Source of the DNA: CAZKTF01 sp964555565
GTDB taxonomy: Bacteria > Planctomycetota > JAJSAM01 > JAKLKS01
DNA: 44,828 nucleotides
NCBI GenBank assembly: GCA_964555565.1
Contig: CAZKTF010000004.1
Span: 1-44,828, forward strand
Direction: 5' to 3'
Positions within the stretch are counted from its first letter, which is position 1, and the number at the start of each line of letters is the position of its first letter. Shown here one piece after another: positions 1-7,853 of the stretch. The position numbers and the translations under genes are program-made. Under the pieces are notes generated by a model, which was not told the DNA's origin, did not search any database, and saw nothing but the letters and a program-made list of their open reading frames with translations.

Positions 1-85
1 TGCCCGCCTCCTACTCCATCGGCTGGCGGGCCTCGCAAGTACGGTCATGCACCCCCCGGCCCCCGGGATTCCCCTCCGGGCTCCG
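1..85. other. Window edge with no recognised gene
   Basis: I see no supportable coding region or RNA gene in these bases. Short open stretches exist in several frames, but none carries a recognisable protein sequence. The segment may hold the end of a neighbouring gene lying outside the window. The promoter for the cobalamin operon begins immediately after it. Confidence 0.4.
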
Positions 86-114
86 TTGACATCGGCAGCG
101 GCGCGGCGTAGAGT
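86..114 (+). promoter_or_regulatory. Sigma-70-type promoter of the btu operon
   Basis: A perfect -35 hexamer TTGACA (86-91) is followed by a 17-base spacer and a -10 hexamer TAGAGT (109-114). A start near 121 would place the transcript start just before the cobalamin riboswitch, so position agrees with function. It is the only promoter in the window with both hexamers close to consensus. Confidence 0.75.
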
Positions 115-127
115 CGCGCACGCTCTT

Positions 128-315
128 TGACGAAAGCAGGTCGCGCGGAAGCGCGACAGCCGCAGGTGACGGGAAGGGGGTGCGATACCCCCGCGGACCC
201 GCCGCTGTGACCGGCGACGAAGGCCGTCGTTCTCCCCACTGTCCGCGACGAAGCGGGCGGGAAGGGGACGGCCGGAGGACGACCCGGAAGCCAGAAGACC
301 GACCTGCGGCGCCTC
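128..315 (+). promoter_or_regulatory. Cobalamin riboswitch
   Basis: The leader carries conserved segments of the cobalamin aptamer in the right order. There is a GGGAA-type segment followed by a GGTGCGAT-like hairpin (about 170-190), a CGCTGTGACCGG-like segment (about 202-214), and the B12 box GCCAGAAGACC at 290-300. It lies between the promoter at 86-114 and btuF, and all four downstream genes are cobalamin uptake components. The usual logic is repression of the operon when cobalamin or adenosylcobalamin is bound. I see no run of T typical of an intrinsic terminator before btuF, so control at translation start is as likely as attenuation (inference). Confidence 0.9.
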
Positions 316-342
316 ACGACACCATCTCCGTGGAACGAGAGA

Positions 343-1320
343 GTGATGGCCGACGCACAGCCCCGCCCCCGGCGGGACGGCCCGCGATCCGGTCCGCCCC
401 TCCGGGGGCGCGACCTTTGCGGGCCGATCCCGGCACTGGCCCTCCTCCTCGCGGCGGGCGTCCCCTGCGCCTGCAGCGAGGCCGGGAGCCCTCCGCCCGC
501 GACCGCCCCGGCCCGCCGCGTCGTCTCCCTCGCCCCCTCCCACACCGAGATCCTCTTCGCGCTCGGGGCGGGGGACGCCGTCGTGGGGGTCACCCGGTTC
601 TGCGACCGCCCGGCCGAGGCGCGCCTCCGGCCCGTGGTGGGGGACGCGGTCCAGGTCTCGGCCGAGCGCGTGGCCGCGCTCCATCCCGACCTCGTGGTGG
701 TGAACGCCGCCGGGACGGAAGCCTCCCTCGCGCCGCTGGGGGACCGGGTGCGGGTCCTCCGCGCGCCGACCGACACCCTCGGGGACCTCCTCGCCGCGGT
801 GGACTCGCTCGCCCGCGCCGTGGGGCGCGTCGAGGAGGGCCGCGCGCTCCGGCGGCGGATGGAGGAGGCGCTCGCGGCGGCGCGGGAGCGGGGGCGCGGC
901 CGGCCGCCGACCCGCGTCCTCCTCGTCATCCAGCGCGACCCCTTCATGGTCGCGGGCGGGGGCTCCTACGTCCACGCCCTCCTCGAGGCCCTCGGCTGCC
1001 GCAACGCCGCGGGGGACCTGGCGGAAGCCTGGCCCCAGGTCTCCGCCGAGGCGCTCCTCGCCATGGCCCCGGACGCCATCGTCGAGGCCTCCCCCGAGGT
1101 CATGGCCGGACGCTCCGCGCCGGGGGAGGCGGCCTCCGCCGCCCGGGACGCCGCGGTGCGGGAGTACTGGGCGCGGTTCCCGCGGGTCCCGGCCGTGCGC
1201 GACGGGCGGGTCCGCGCGATCCGGGACGAGGCGGCGCTCCGGCCGGGGCCCGCGCTGGCGGAGGCGCTGGCGACGCTGGAGGCCTCCGTGGCCCCGGCGG
1301 CCGGGGAGGCGAAACGGTGA
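343..1320 (+). CDS. btuF: Cobalamin ABC transporter substrate-binding protein BtuF
   Basis: This 325-residue protein is a periplasmic vitamin B12-binding protein that delivers substrate to the BtuCD transporter. Residues 59-88 hold the class III binding-protein opening RVVSLAPSHTEI and ALGAGDAVVGVT, and the second lobe has a DPFMVAGGGSYVHALLEALG-type segment. The N-terminus is unusually long before a hydrophobic stretch (about 29-42) ending in cysteines, so it is probably exported and possibly lipid-anchored, although the lipobox is poor. GTG at 343 and ATG at 346 are both usable starts; the GTG is taken here. It is the first gene after the cobalamin riboswitch and its stop overlaps the btuC start by 4 bases. 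The riboswitch context makes B12 much more likely than haem or siderophore as substrate. Confidence 0.88.
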   Translation: MMADAQPRPRRDGPRSGPPLRGRDLCGPIPALALLLAAGVPCACSEAGSPPPATAPARRVVSLAPSHTEILFALGAGDAVVGVTRFCDRPAEARLRPVVGDAVQVSAERVAALHPDLVVVNAAGTEASLAPLGDRVRVLRAPTDTLGDLLAAVDSLARAVGRVEEGRALRRRMEEALAAARERGRGRPPTRVLLVIQRDPFMVAGGGSYVHALLEALGCRNAAGDLAEAWPQVSAEALLAMAPDAIVEASPEVMAGRSAPGEAASAARDAAVREYWARFPRVPAVRDGRVRAIRDEAALRPGPALAEALATLEASVAPAAGEAKR

Positions 1321-2309
1321 GCCCCCGGGCCACGGCGGGACGCCTCCTCGCGGTGGCGGCGGTCCTCGCCGCGGCGCTGGCCGGGAGCCTCGTCGTGGCG
1401 GCGCTCGTCGGCCCCGCCGGCGGGGCGGAGGCCCCCTGGGAGGTCGTGCGGGACCTCCGGATCCCGCGGGCGGTCCTCGCGGCGCTCGTGGGCGGGGCGC
1501 TGGGCGTGAGCGGGGCCGCGTTCCAGGCGTTGCTGCGCAACCCGCTGGCCTGCCCCTACCTCCTCGGGGTCTCCGGGGGCGGGGCCTTCGGGGCGGTCCT
1601 CGCGATACTCCTCGGGCTCCCGGCCGCCTTCCCGCGGGTCCCTTCGCTGCCCTTCGCGGCCTTCGCCGGGTGCCTCGGCGCCATCGGGCTCATCCACGCG
1701 GTGGCCTCCCGCCGTGGCCACCTCCTCGCCCAGGACCTCCTCCTCGCGGGGGTCGTGGCCAACTCCTTCTTCCTCGCGGCCATGGCGGTCCTCCAGTACT
1801 TCGCCACCCCGCACGACGCCTCCCGGATCCTGCACTGGACGCTGGGGGCCGTCCGCCCCGGGGAGGTCCCCGCCTGGGTCGCGGGGGTGCTCGTCGGCGG
1901 GGGGACCGTGGCCCTCCTCCTCGACGCGGTCCGCCTGAACCTCCTCTCGGTCGGGGACGAGACCGCGGCGCTCCTCGGGGTGGACGTGCCCCGCGTGCGG
2001 CGGCGGGTCTTCCTCGCGGCCTCGGTCCTCGTGGGCGCGGCCGTGGCCGTGAGCGGGCCCATCGGCTTCGTGGGCCTGTTCATCCCGCACGCGGTCCGCC
2101 GGGTCCTCGGGCCCGACCACCGGGTGCTCCTCCCCGCGGCCTTCCTCGCGGGGGCGGCCTTCCTCGTCCTCGCGGACACGGCCGCCCGGGCCTGCCTCGA
2201 CCCGCGCGAGGTCCCGGTGGGCCTGGTCACGGCGGTGGTGGGGGCACCGACCTTCGTGTTCCTCCTGGCACGGAGGGAGCGCGGCGCCGCCGAGGGGAGG
2301 ACCCCGTGA
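1317..2309 (+). CDS. btuC: Cobalamin ABC transporter permease BtuC (FecCD family)
   Basis: This 330-residue integral membrane protein forms the B12 channel together with the BtuD ATPase. It has many hydrophobic helices, the family segment LRNPLACPYLLGVSGGGAFG near residues 74-93, and the FecCD hallmark GFVGLFIPHAVRRVLGPDHR followed by LLPAAFLAGAAFLVLADTAA in the C-terminal third. Length is normal for the family. The GTG start at 1317 is chosen because it overlaps the btuF stop (GTGA) and begins exactly at the expected N-terminus; the frame is open further upstream but the extra sequence is arginine- and proline-rich with no membrane protein character. The stop overlaps the btuD start in the same way. 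Confidence 0.92.
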   Translation: MSPRATAGRLLAVAAVLAAALAGSLVVAALVGPAGGAEAPWEVVRDLRIPRAVLAALVGGALGVSGAAFQALLRNPLACPYLLGVSGGGAFGAVLAILLGLPAAFPRVPSLPFAAFAGCLGAIGLIHAVASRRGHLLAQDLLLAGVVANSFFLAAMAVLQYFATPHDASRILHWTLGAVRPGEVPAWVAGVLVGGGTVALLLDAVRLNLLSVGDETAALLGVDVPRVRRRVFLAASVLVGAAVAVSGPIGFVGLFIPHAVRRVLGPDHRVLLPAAFLAGAAFLVLADTAARACLDPREVPVGLVTAVVGAPTFVFLLARRERGAAEGRTP

Positions 2310-3118
2310 CCGCCCCCGCGCTGGAGATCCGCGGCGCGTCCTTCGGCTACGGCCCTTTCGCCGTCCTCCGCGGCGTGGACCTGGAGGTCCGGCCCGGGGA
2401 GCTGGTGGGGGTGCTGGGTCCGAACGGGTGCGGGAAGACGACGCTGCTGCGCGGGGCCGCGGGGGTCCTCGCGCCGCTGGCGGGCACGGTGTCGGTCCGG
2501 GGCCGCGCTCTCGAGTCCTACGAGCGTCGCGACCTCGCCCGGAGCGTCGCCGTGGTCCCGCAGGAGGGGACCCCCCTCTTCCCCTTCACGGTCCTCGAGA
2601 CCGTGCTCATGGGGCGGGCCCCGTGGCTCCGCCCCTTCGCCTTCGAGGGGGAGGAGGACCTCCGTGCCGCGCGGGAGGCGCTGGAGGCAGTGGGGGCCTC
2701 CGCGCTGGCGGGGCGGGACCTGGCGGAGCTCTCCGGGGGGGAGCGGCAGCGGGTGGTCATCGCGCGGGCCCTCTGCCAGGGGACCCCGGTGCTGCTCTGC
2801 GACGAGCCGACCGCCCACCTCGACCTCCGGCACGCGCTCGGGATCTTCGCGCTCCTCCGGCGCCTGCGGGAGGAGCGCGCGCTGGCGGTGGTCGCCGTGA
2901 CCCACGACGTGAACCTGGCCGCCCTCTACTGCGACCGGCTCGTCCTCCTCGCGGAGGGGACGGTCGTGGCCGGGGGCGCGCCCGCGGAGGTGCTGCGGCC
3001 GGACCTCCTCACCCGGGCCTACGGGGCGGAGGTGCGCGTGGAGAGGCGTCCCGACGGGACGCCCTTCGTGGTGCCGGAGAGGCCCGGCGAGACCGGGCGG
3101 AGAGGGGAGGCGCGATGA
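2306..3118 (+). CDS. btuD: Cobalamin ABC transporter ATP-binding protein BtuD
   Basis: This 270-residue cytoplasmic ATPase powers B12 import with BtuC. All ABC motifs are present: Walker A GPNGCGKTT (38-46), Q-loop glutamine Q86, signature LSGGERQ (142-148), Walker B VLLCDEPT with catalytic E167, and switch histidine H200 in AVTHD. The GTG at 2306 overlaps the btuC stop by 4 bases. Upstream in-frame codons are open but give low-complexity sequence and are not used. The C-terminus carries the short post-domain tail typical of the Fe/B12 importer group. Translational coupling through the whole operon is likely, since each start overlaps the preceding stop. Confidence 0.92.
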   Translation: MTAPALEIRGASFGYGPFAVLRGVDLEVRPGELVGVLGPNGCGKTTLLRGAAGVLAPLAGTVSVRGRALESYERRDLARSVAVVPQEGTPLFPFTVLETVLMGRAPWLRPFAFEGEEDLRAAREALEAVGASALAGRDLAELSGGERQRVVIARALCQGTPVLLCDEPTAHLDLRHALGIFALLRRLREERALAVVAVTHDVNLAALYCDRLVLLAEGTVVAGGAPAEVLRPDLLTRAYGAEVRVERRPDGTPFVVPERPGETGRRGEAR

Positions 3119-5181
3119 GGCGGGGAACGGCGGCGGGCTGGGCGGCGGGGATCCTGGCGGCGCTCGGGATCGCGGCCGCGGCGGCGGGGCAGGACGCGGA
3201 GACGATCCGGCGGGAGATCGAAGCGCTCGACCGCAAGCGCGCCGAACTGCAGCGGCGGCTCGAGGAGACGGAGCGGCGGGGGGCCGACGCGGGGGGGCGC
3301 CCCGCCCCGACGTCCCCCGGGACGCCGCCTGGCGGGGTGTCCGCCCCCGGCGGGACCGGGAGCGGCGAGACCCTCCTCGATGCGGTCGAAGTCGTGGCCA
3401 CGAGGTTCCCCCGCGCGCGCGGGGCCTCGCCCCTCCCGATCACCGTGATCGACGGGGCGTGGTTCGAGCAGCACCAGGAGTCCTCGGTCGCCGACGCGCT
3501 TCGCCAGGTCCCGGGGGTCTCCGTGGCCCGCGGCGGCGCGAACGGGGCGGCGACGTCGGTTTTCGTGCGCGGGGCGCTGTCCAACCAGGTCCTCGTCCTC
3601 GAGGACGGGATCCCGCTCAACGACCCGACCCTCGGCGGGCAGTTCAACTTCTTCGACTTCGACGCCCTCGAGGTGGAGCGCGTCGAGGTCCTCCGGGGCT
3701 CCTACGGCGCGCTCTACGGGAGCAGCGCCATCGGAGGCGTGGTGAGCGTCACCACGCGGCGGGGCCGGGGCCCGGGCGCGTTCCGGGTCTCCGCCGAGGG
3801 GGGGTCCTTCGGGACCGACCGCGAGGTCCTGCGCGGCTCCGGCGGGGACGACGCGGCCGACTGGGCCTTCGGCCTCGCGCGCACCCGCGCGGACGGGTTC
3901 CGGGATCGGGAGGAGTTCCGCTCCACGTCCTTCGCCGGGAAGTTCGGCGCGCGGGTCGCCGGGGACGGCCGGCTCGAGTTCGCCCTCCGGTCGATCGACT
4001 CGGTCGCGGAGGACCCGTTCGACTTCGGGAACCCGCTCCCCCTCGACGAGAACGTGAGCCGGGAGCGGGAGCTCCTGGCGGGCGGGCTCGCCTTCGAGAA
4101 GCCCCTCTCGCGCAGCGTGACCGCGCGGGTGCGCGCCTCCCTCACCGACATCGACTCCGCCTTCCGCAACCTCGCCGACGCCCCGGGCGGGGCGTCGGAG
4201 TTCATCAGCACCAACGAGGCCACCACCGTCTCCACGGGGGCCGCGGTGCGCGCGGTCCTGGCGGAGGGCGCGGGCGGCGGTCGCGGGCTCGAGGTCGTGG
4301 CCGGCTTCGACTTCCAGAAGGAGGAATCGCTCGGGTTCTCCCACTCCCCGTTCGGGAAGGGGCTCGGCCTCGACCGGGCGACGAACGACCGGGCGTTCTA
4401 CGGCCTCCTGAGCGCGACCTGGGGGGCGGCGACGCTCTCCGGGGGCGGTCGCCACGACGACCACTCCGAGGGGGGCGGGACCTGGAGCCCGCAGGCGGGG
4501 GCGCAGGTACGGGTCGAAGGCACCGGGAGCACGCTGCGCGCGAACTACGGGCAGGGGTTCCGCTCGCCCACCCCGATCGAGTTCGCCGACCCCTTCGTCG
4601 GGAACCCGGGCCTCGGCCCCGAGACGAGCCGCTCCTTCGACGCCGGGGTCGTCCAGCGCCTGGGCCGCGGGGTGGAGGCCGAACTCTCCTGGTTCCACCT
4701 CCGCACGACCGACCTGATCGCGTTCTCGGGGACCTCCTTCCGCCTCGAGAACGTCGCCCGCGCGCGCACGATCGGCACGGAATTCTCCCTCCGGGCGACG
4801 CTCGCGGACGGGCTCGCCGCGCGGGCCTCCTGGACCCACCAGCGTCCGCGGGACGCCGTCACCGGGGACCGGCTGGCCAACCGCCCGGAGGACTTCGGAT
4901 CCCTGGGGGCCGAGTGGGTCTCCGGGCGCTGGGTCCTGGCCGGGGACGTCTCCTTCTCCGGGGCGGCCGACGACCTCGGGTTCGCGGGACCAGACGCGGG
5001 GCTCCGCCGCCGGCCCGGGCGGAAGGTCCTCGCGGACCTGGCGGTGCGATGGAAGGTCGCGGACTCTCTGAGCATCCTCGCCCGCGTCGAGAACGTGCTC
5101 AACGACGCCTACGTGGAGACCCCGACCTCCCCCCGGGCCCAGCCCCTGGGGGCGTTCCTGGGGATCGCCGTGGACTTCTAG
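3115..5181 (+). CDS. btuB: TonB-dependent outer-membrane cobalamin receptor BtuB
   Basis: This 688-residue protein imports cobalamin across the outer membrane using TonB energy. It has a signal peptide (about 1-25), a TonB-box-like segment TLLDAVEVVATR (86-97), a plug domain with SVADALRQVPGVSV and LRGSYGALYGSSAIGGVV, and a long beta-barrel ending in phenylalanine (GIAVDF), the usual outer-membrane signature. GGGGAGG lies 5 bases before the ATG at 3115, which overlaps the btuD stop. Between signal peptide and TonB box is an unusual charged heptad-like helix (about 27-56, with REIEALDRKRAELQRRLEET) followed by a proline/glycine linker. Substrate is assigned from the riboswitch and btuFCD neighbours; sequence alone would not separate it from a siderophore receptor. 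No tonB, exbB or exbD lies in the window. Confidence 0.88.
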   Translation: MRRGTAAGWAAGILAALGIAAAAAGQDAETIRREIEALDRKRAELQRRLEETERRGADAGGRPAPTSPGTPPGGVSAPGGTGSGETLLDAVEVVATRFPRARGASPLPITVIDGAWFEQHQESSVADALRQVPGVSVARGGANGAATSVFVRGALSNQVLVLEDGIPLNDPTLGGQFNFFDFDALEVERVEVLRGSYGALYGSSAIGGVVSVTTRRGRGPGAFRVSAEGGSFGTDREVLRGSGGDDAADWAFGLARTRADGFRDREEFRSTSFAGKFGARVAGDGRLEFALRSIDSVAEDPFDFGNPLPLDENVSRERELLAGGLAFEKPLSRSVTARVRASLTDIDSAFRNLADAPGGASEFISTNEATTVSTGAAVRAVLAEGAGGGRGLEVVAGFDFQKEESLGFSHSPFGKGLGLDRATNDRAFYGLLSATWGAATLSGGGRHDDHSEGGGTWSPQAGAQVRVEGTGSTLRANYGQGFRSPTPIEFADPFVGNPGLGPETSRSFDAGVVQRLGRGVEAELSWFHLRTTDLIAFSGTSFRLENVARARTIGTEFSLRATLADGLAARASWTHQRPRDAVTGDRLANRPEDFGSLGAEWVSGRWVLAGDVSFSGAADDLGFAGPDAGLRRRPGRKVLADLAVRWKVADSLSILARVENVLNDAYVETPTSPRAQPLGAFLGIAVDF

Positions 5182-5197
5182 TGCCCCGACTCTCTCC

Positions 5198-6025
5198 TCA
5201 CCCTCCCCGGCCCCACCAGAGTGCGAGGCAGGCCGCGGCGGCGGCGAGGCGGTACCAGGCGAAGGCGTCGAGCGGACGGCGCGAGAGGTAGCCGAGGAGC
5301 CAGTGGATGCTCGCGTAGCCGATCACGGCGGCGGCCACGAACCCCGCCGCGAGCGAGGGGAGGTGGCGCTCCCACCCCTCCATCCGGAGGAGCCTCACGA
5401 CGGCCAGCGTCCCCGCGGCCAGCAACGCCGGGATCGAGAGGAGGAACGAGAACCTCGCCGCGGCCGGGCGGTCGAGGCCGCGGAGCAGTCCCCCCGCGAT
5501 CGTGGCGGCGCTGCGCGAGACCCCCGGGAAAAGCGCCAGGGCCTGGGCGGTCCCGACGAAGAGCGCGTCCCCGGCGGTGAGGGTCGCGACCCCGCGCTCC
5601 CTCCGGCCCAGCCGCTCCGCGGCGAACAGCAGGAGGGCCGTGCCCCCGAGGATCCCCGCCACGACCGCGGGCGCCCGGTGCAGCCCCTCGAAGAACCCGT
5701 GGAAGGCGAGCCCGACGGCGGCCACGGGGACGGTCCCGAGGAGGAGCCACCAGCCGAGGCGCGCCTCCGGGGAGCGCAGGGGGGCGCGGGCCGCGGCCGC
5801 CGCCAGCGCCTCGCGCGTGATGGCCGCGACGTCGCGGCGGAAGTAGGCGACCACGGCCACGAGCGTCCCCACCTGCACGAGGACGTCGAAGACGAACTGC
5901 GGGTCCTCCTCGAACTTCCAGCCGAGGAGCCAGGGCACGAGGACGAGGTGGGCCGTGGAGGAGACCGGCAGGAACTCGGTCGCGCCCTGCACGATCCCGA
6001 GGAGGAGCGCCTGGAGGAGGCTCAC
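5198..6025 (-). CDS. uppP: Undecaprenyl-diphosphatase UppP (BacA family)
   Basis: This 275-residue inner-membrane enzyme dephosphorylates undecaprenyl diphosphate so the lipid carrier for peptidoglycan and O-antigen synthesis can be reused. The N-terminal motif GIVQGATEFLPVSSTAH (catalytic glutamate plus SSTAH) and the second motif PGVSRSAATI are intact, and about eight membrane helices are visible. Length is normal. The start is a GTG at 6025 with no clear Shine-Dalgarno sequence; a TAGGCT hexamer ends 9 bases upstream, so the transcript may be nearly leaderless. It converges with btuB (16-base gap). Family members can raise bacitracin resistance, but the housekeeping role is the safe call. 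Confidence 0.94.
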   Translation of the reverse strand: MSLLQALLLGIVQGATEFLPVSSTAHLVLVPWLLGWKFEEDPQFVFDVLVQVGTLVAVVAYFRRDVAAITREALAAAAARAPLRSPEARLGWWLLLGTVPVAAVGLAFHGFFEGLHRAPAVVAGILGGTALLLFAAERLGRRERGVATLTAGDALFVGTAQALALFPGVSRSAATIAGGLLRGLDRPAAARFSFLLSIPALLAAGTLAVVRLLRMEGWERHLPSLAAGFVAAAVIGYASIHWLLGYLSRRPLDAFAWYRLAAAAACLALWWGRGG

Positions 6026-6072
6026 GGGTCGGAGAGCCTACACGGACCGGGGCCCGCTCCCGGCGTGGTTGC

Positions 6073-6105
6073 GCGGCCGCCGGGCGCAGGGATGCCGGCG
6101 GCCGC
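6073..6105. repeat. Perfect 11-bp hairpin between lipoprotein gene and uppP
   Basis: GCGGCCGCCGG (6073-6083) and CCGGCGGCCGC (6095-6105) form a perfect stem with an 11-base loop. It lies after the stop of the minus-strand lipoprotein gene and before uppP. No T run follows on the minus strand, so intrinsic termination is not well supported; it may protect or block the transcript end. Confidence 0.5.
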
Positions 6106-6143
6106 CCGTCGGGGTCCGCCCCTGCGGGGGGGCGCGGCCCCGT

Positions 6144-7217
6144 CTACTTGCTGCGCAGGGAGGTCGGCCCGGAGTACGCCTCCTTGACGGCCGGGCCGCC
6201 GAAGTCGAATCCGAGGATCACGAACACGGTGAGGCGCGCGGCGTCGTGGCTGGCCCCCCAGAGCGGGACGAGGTCGATGTGCCACCGCGGGCCCGGCCTC
6301 CACTGGATGCTCGGCCCGACCTTCAGCTCGTAGGCGGGGGCGCCGCGGGAGCCGTCCTCCGTGACCCGCGCCCACTCCACTTCGATCCCGGTGGTGAGGG
6401 AGCGGGGGATCGCGGAGTAGGCCACGGCCGCCGTGGCCGCGAGTTCCGTGGAGCGCGGCGGGCCGAGCTCCTGCTCGACGACCGCGTTGAACCCGCCGTG
6501 CCAGCGCGGCCCGAGGCTGCCGGCGAGGAGGATCTTCCCCTCCAGGGCGTTCGGGGCGTGGCGGTTGAACTTGTACTCGGCATAGAGCGTCGGGTTGAGG
6601 GGGATCTCCCCCCACTTCGCCAGCGCCCACCGCAACTCCACCTGCTGGCCCACGGAGTCGATGACCCCCCGGCCGGGGATTCGCTCGGTGTTCTGGTAGA
6701 GGTCGAGCTGGAACCGGTGGGGGAGGCCGACCTCGATCTCGGACTGGAAGAGGTGCTCGGGGCCGCCCTCGCGGGGTTCCTCGAACCGCCACCATTGCTC
6801 GAACTCGACCTGGCCCGGGGCGATCACGTAGGCGCGCGTGCGCGCGAAGGGCCTCCGGGTGGTCCAGGCGGGCTGGCGGTTCGGGCCGACGAGCGTGTCG
6901 TCGCCCGGCTGCGGCGCCTCCACCGTGACGCCCGGGACCTCCGGGGGATGCCCCTCCTCGAGGAGGGCCGCGGCGACCCGCGGCGGGAGGCGGGGGTCCA
7001 TCCAGGAGCCGCGCCGGGTCCCGGCGTCGAGCCCCGCCCAGGCCAGGGCCGCGAGGGGTTCGTTGTCGGCGGCAGGGGCCGGGGCGGCCGTCGCGAGGGC
7101 GGCGAGGTCCGGGAGCCCCGGCAGGAGCGTCGCCGGGTCCGGGGAGCGGGGCGCGACGCAGGCCGTGGCGAGCCCGGCGAGGGCGAGTAGAGGCGGGACG
7201 CGGACGGCTCGGGACAT
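6144..7217 (-). CDS. Predicted lipoprotein, possible outer-membrane beta-barrel
   Basis: This 357-residue protein has a signal peptide with a likely lipobox (LATAC, residues about 16-20), so it is predicted to be exported and lipid-anchored. The N-terminal part to about residue 110 is alanine/proline-rich. From about residue 125 onward it consists of alternating amphipathic strands with aromatic ends (for example YVIAPGQVEFEQWWRFEE, VGLPHRFQLDLYQNTERI, GGFNAVVEQELG) and finishes with strands such as LTVFVILGFDF. This resembles proteobacterial outer-membrane beta-barrels of the transporter or phenol-pathway type, but no specific family motif is recognised. GGAGGG lies 7 bases before the ATG. 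Function is unknown; an outer-membrane channel or structural role is an inference. Confidence 0.65.
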   Translation of the reverse strand: MSRAVRVPPLLALAGLATACVAPRSPDPATLLPGLPDLAALATAAPAPAADNEPLAALAWAGLDAGTRRGSWMDPRLPPRVAAALLEEGHPPEVPGVTVEAPQPGDDTLVGPNRQPAWTTRRPFARTRAYVIAPGQVEFEQWWRFEEPREGGPEHLFQSEIEVGLPHRFQLDLYQNTERIPGRGVIDSVGQQVELRWALAKWGEIPLNPTLYAEYKFNRHAPNALEGKILLAGSLGPRWHGGFNAVVEQELGPPRSTELAATAAVAYSAIPRSLTTGIEVEWARVTEDGSRGAPAYELKVGPSIQWRPGPRWHIDLVPLWGASHDAARLTVFVILGFDFGGPAVKEAYSGPTSLRSK

Positions 7218-7266
7218 GGACGCCCTCCAGGGGTTGCGCGACGCACCGCGGCATCACAAACGGTGT

Positions 7267-7285
7267 GCCGGGCGGCGCGCCCGGC
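7267..7285. repeat. Perfect 8-bp GC hairpin
   Basis: GCCGGGCG and CGCCCGGC flank a 3-base loop. It lies in the 140-bp gap between the small membrane protein gene and the lipoprotein gene, both on the minus strand. It could end transcripts of the former, but no T run follows, so its role is open. Confidence 0.4.
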
Positions 7286-7357
7286 GTGGGGGAGGGCGCG
7301 GGCGGTTCGCTGCACAGGGGAGGCCGGGAGGTGCCTGTTCCCCCGACAGCGCGCGGG

Positions 7358-7777
7358 CTAGGGGGCCGGGGGGGGCGGCGCGCCCCGCCAGATGCGGACG
7401 CCGTCGCCGACGGTCGAGGCGAGGGCGACGGCGCACCAGCCGAGGGCGACGTAGACCGTGAGGTCCCGGTCCATCGGAGCGCGGGCGCGGAGGAGGAGCA
7501 TCGTGCCCCCGACCAGCGCGACGAACCCCGTCACCGTGCAGCCCCCCACGGCGAGCCCCCGGGCCTTCTCGCCCGAGGTCGGGCCCACGAAGCAGGCGAG
7601 GATCGGCCCGGGCGTGACCACCAGGGCGAGGACGAGCCCCGCCAGCGCGTGGCCCGCGGAGAGGGGCTGCGCGGCGTGGGAGAGTCCCTCGTCGAGCGCC
7701 TGCACGAGGAGGACCCCCGCGATGGCGCCCAGGCCGAGCGCGGCTCCGCGGAGGACGACGAAGGGGGATGCGGCCAT
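7358..7777 (-). CDS. Small integral membrane protein of unknown function
   Basis: This 139-residue protein consists of about four hydrophobic helices (roughly residues 6-25, 36-60, 70-95 and 105-125) separated by short charged loops. A segment reading VTPGPILACFVGPTSGEKAR faintly resembles the PGP motif of LysE-type exporters, but the motif is in the wrong place and the protein is too short for that family, so no family is assigned. The ATG at 7777 is chosen because a -10 hexamer TATCCT ends 7 bases upstream and no ribosome-binding site is present, which suggests a leaderless mRNA. The frame is open further upstream, but that region overlaps the divergent aminotransferase gene. Confidence 0.6.
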   Translation of the reverse strand: MAASPFVVLRGAALGLGAIAGVLLVQALDEGLSHAAQPLSAGHALAGLVLALVVTPGPILACFVGPTSGEKARGLAVGGCTVTGFVALVGGTMLLLRARAPMDRDLTVYVALGWCAVALASTVGDGVRIWRGAPPPPAP

Positions 7778-7784
7778 GCCCGCA

Positions 7785-7790
7785 AGGATA
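7785..7790 (-). promoter_or_regulatory. -10 element of a probable leaderless promoter
   Basis: TATCCT on the minus strand ends 7 bases before the ATG at 7777, so the expected transcript start coincides with the start codon. No Shine-Dalgarno sequence is present. Confidence 0.55.
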
Positions 7791-7824
7791 CGGCGGCACG
7801 CCCCCCGACGCATGCTGGCGGCGA

Positions 7825-7853
7825 CGGGCGGGGGGGGGGACAATCCCCGCCCC
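7825..7853. repeat. GGGGACAATCCCC palindrome, copy 1
   Basis: CGGGC, a run of ten G, then ACAATCCCCGCCCC lies directly before the aminotransferase start codon at 7854. The same sequence recurs with two differences over 28 positions inside larC at 16559-16586. The core GGGGA-CA-TCCCC is palindromic. The ACAAT part could act as a -10 element 9 bases before the ATG, so the repeat may contribute the promoter. Confidence 0.6.

Noticed and set aside
45..947. Long antisense open frame over btuF, and similar antisense frames across nearly every gene
   Set aside because: Stop codons are rare in such GC-rich DNA. The translations are arginine/proline/alanine-rich without domain motifs, while the opposite strand encodes recognisable proteins.
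6073..6105. Intrinsic terminator
   Set aside because: The stem is strong, but no T run follows on either strand; the same is true of the hairpin at 7267-7285.
7358..7777. LysE-type exporter suggested by a TPGPILACFVGP segment
   Set aside because: The protein is only 139 residues and the PGP motif lies near residue 52 rather than near the N-terminus as in LysE/RhtB proteins.
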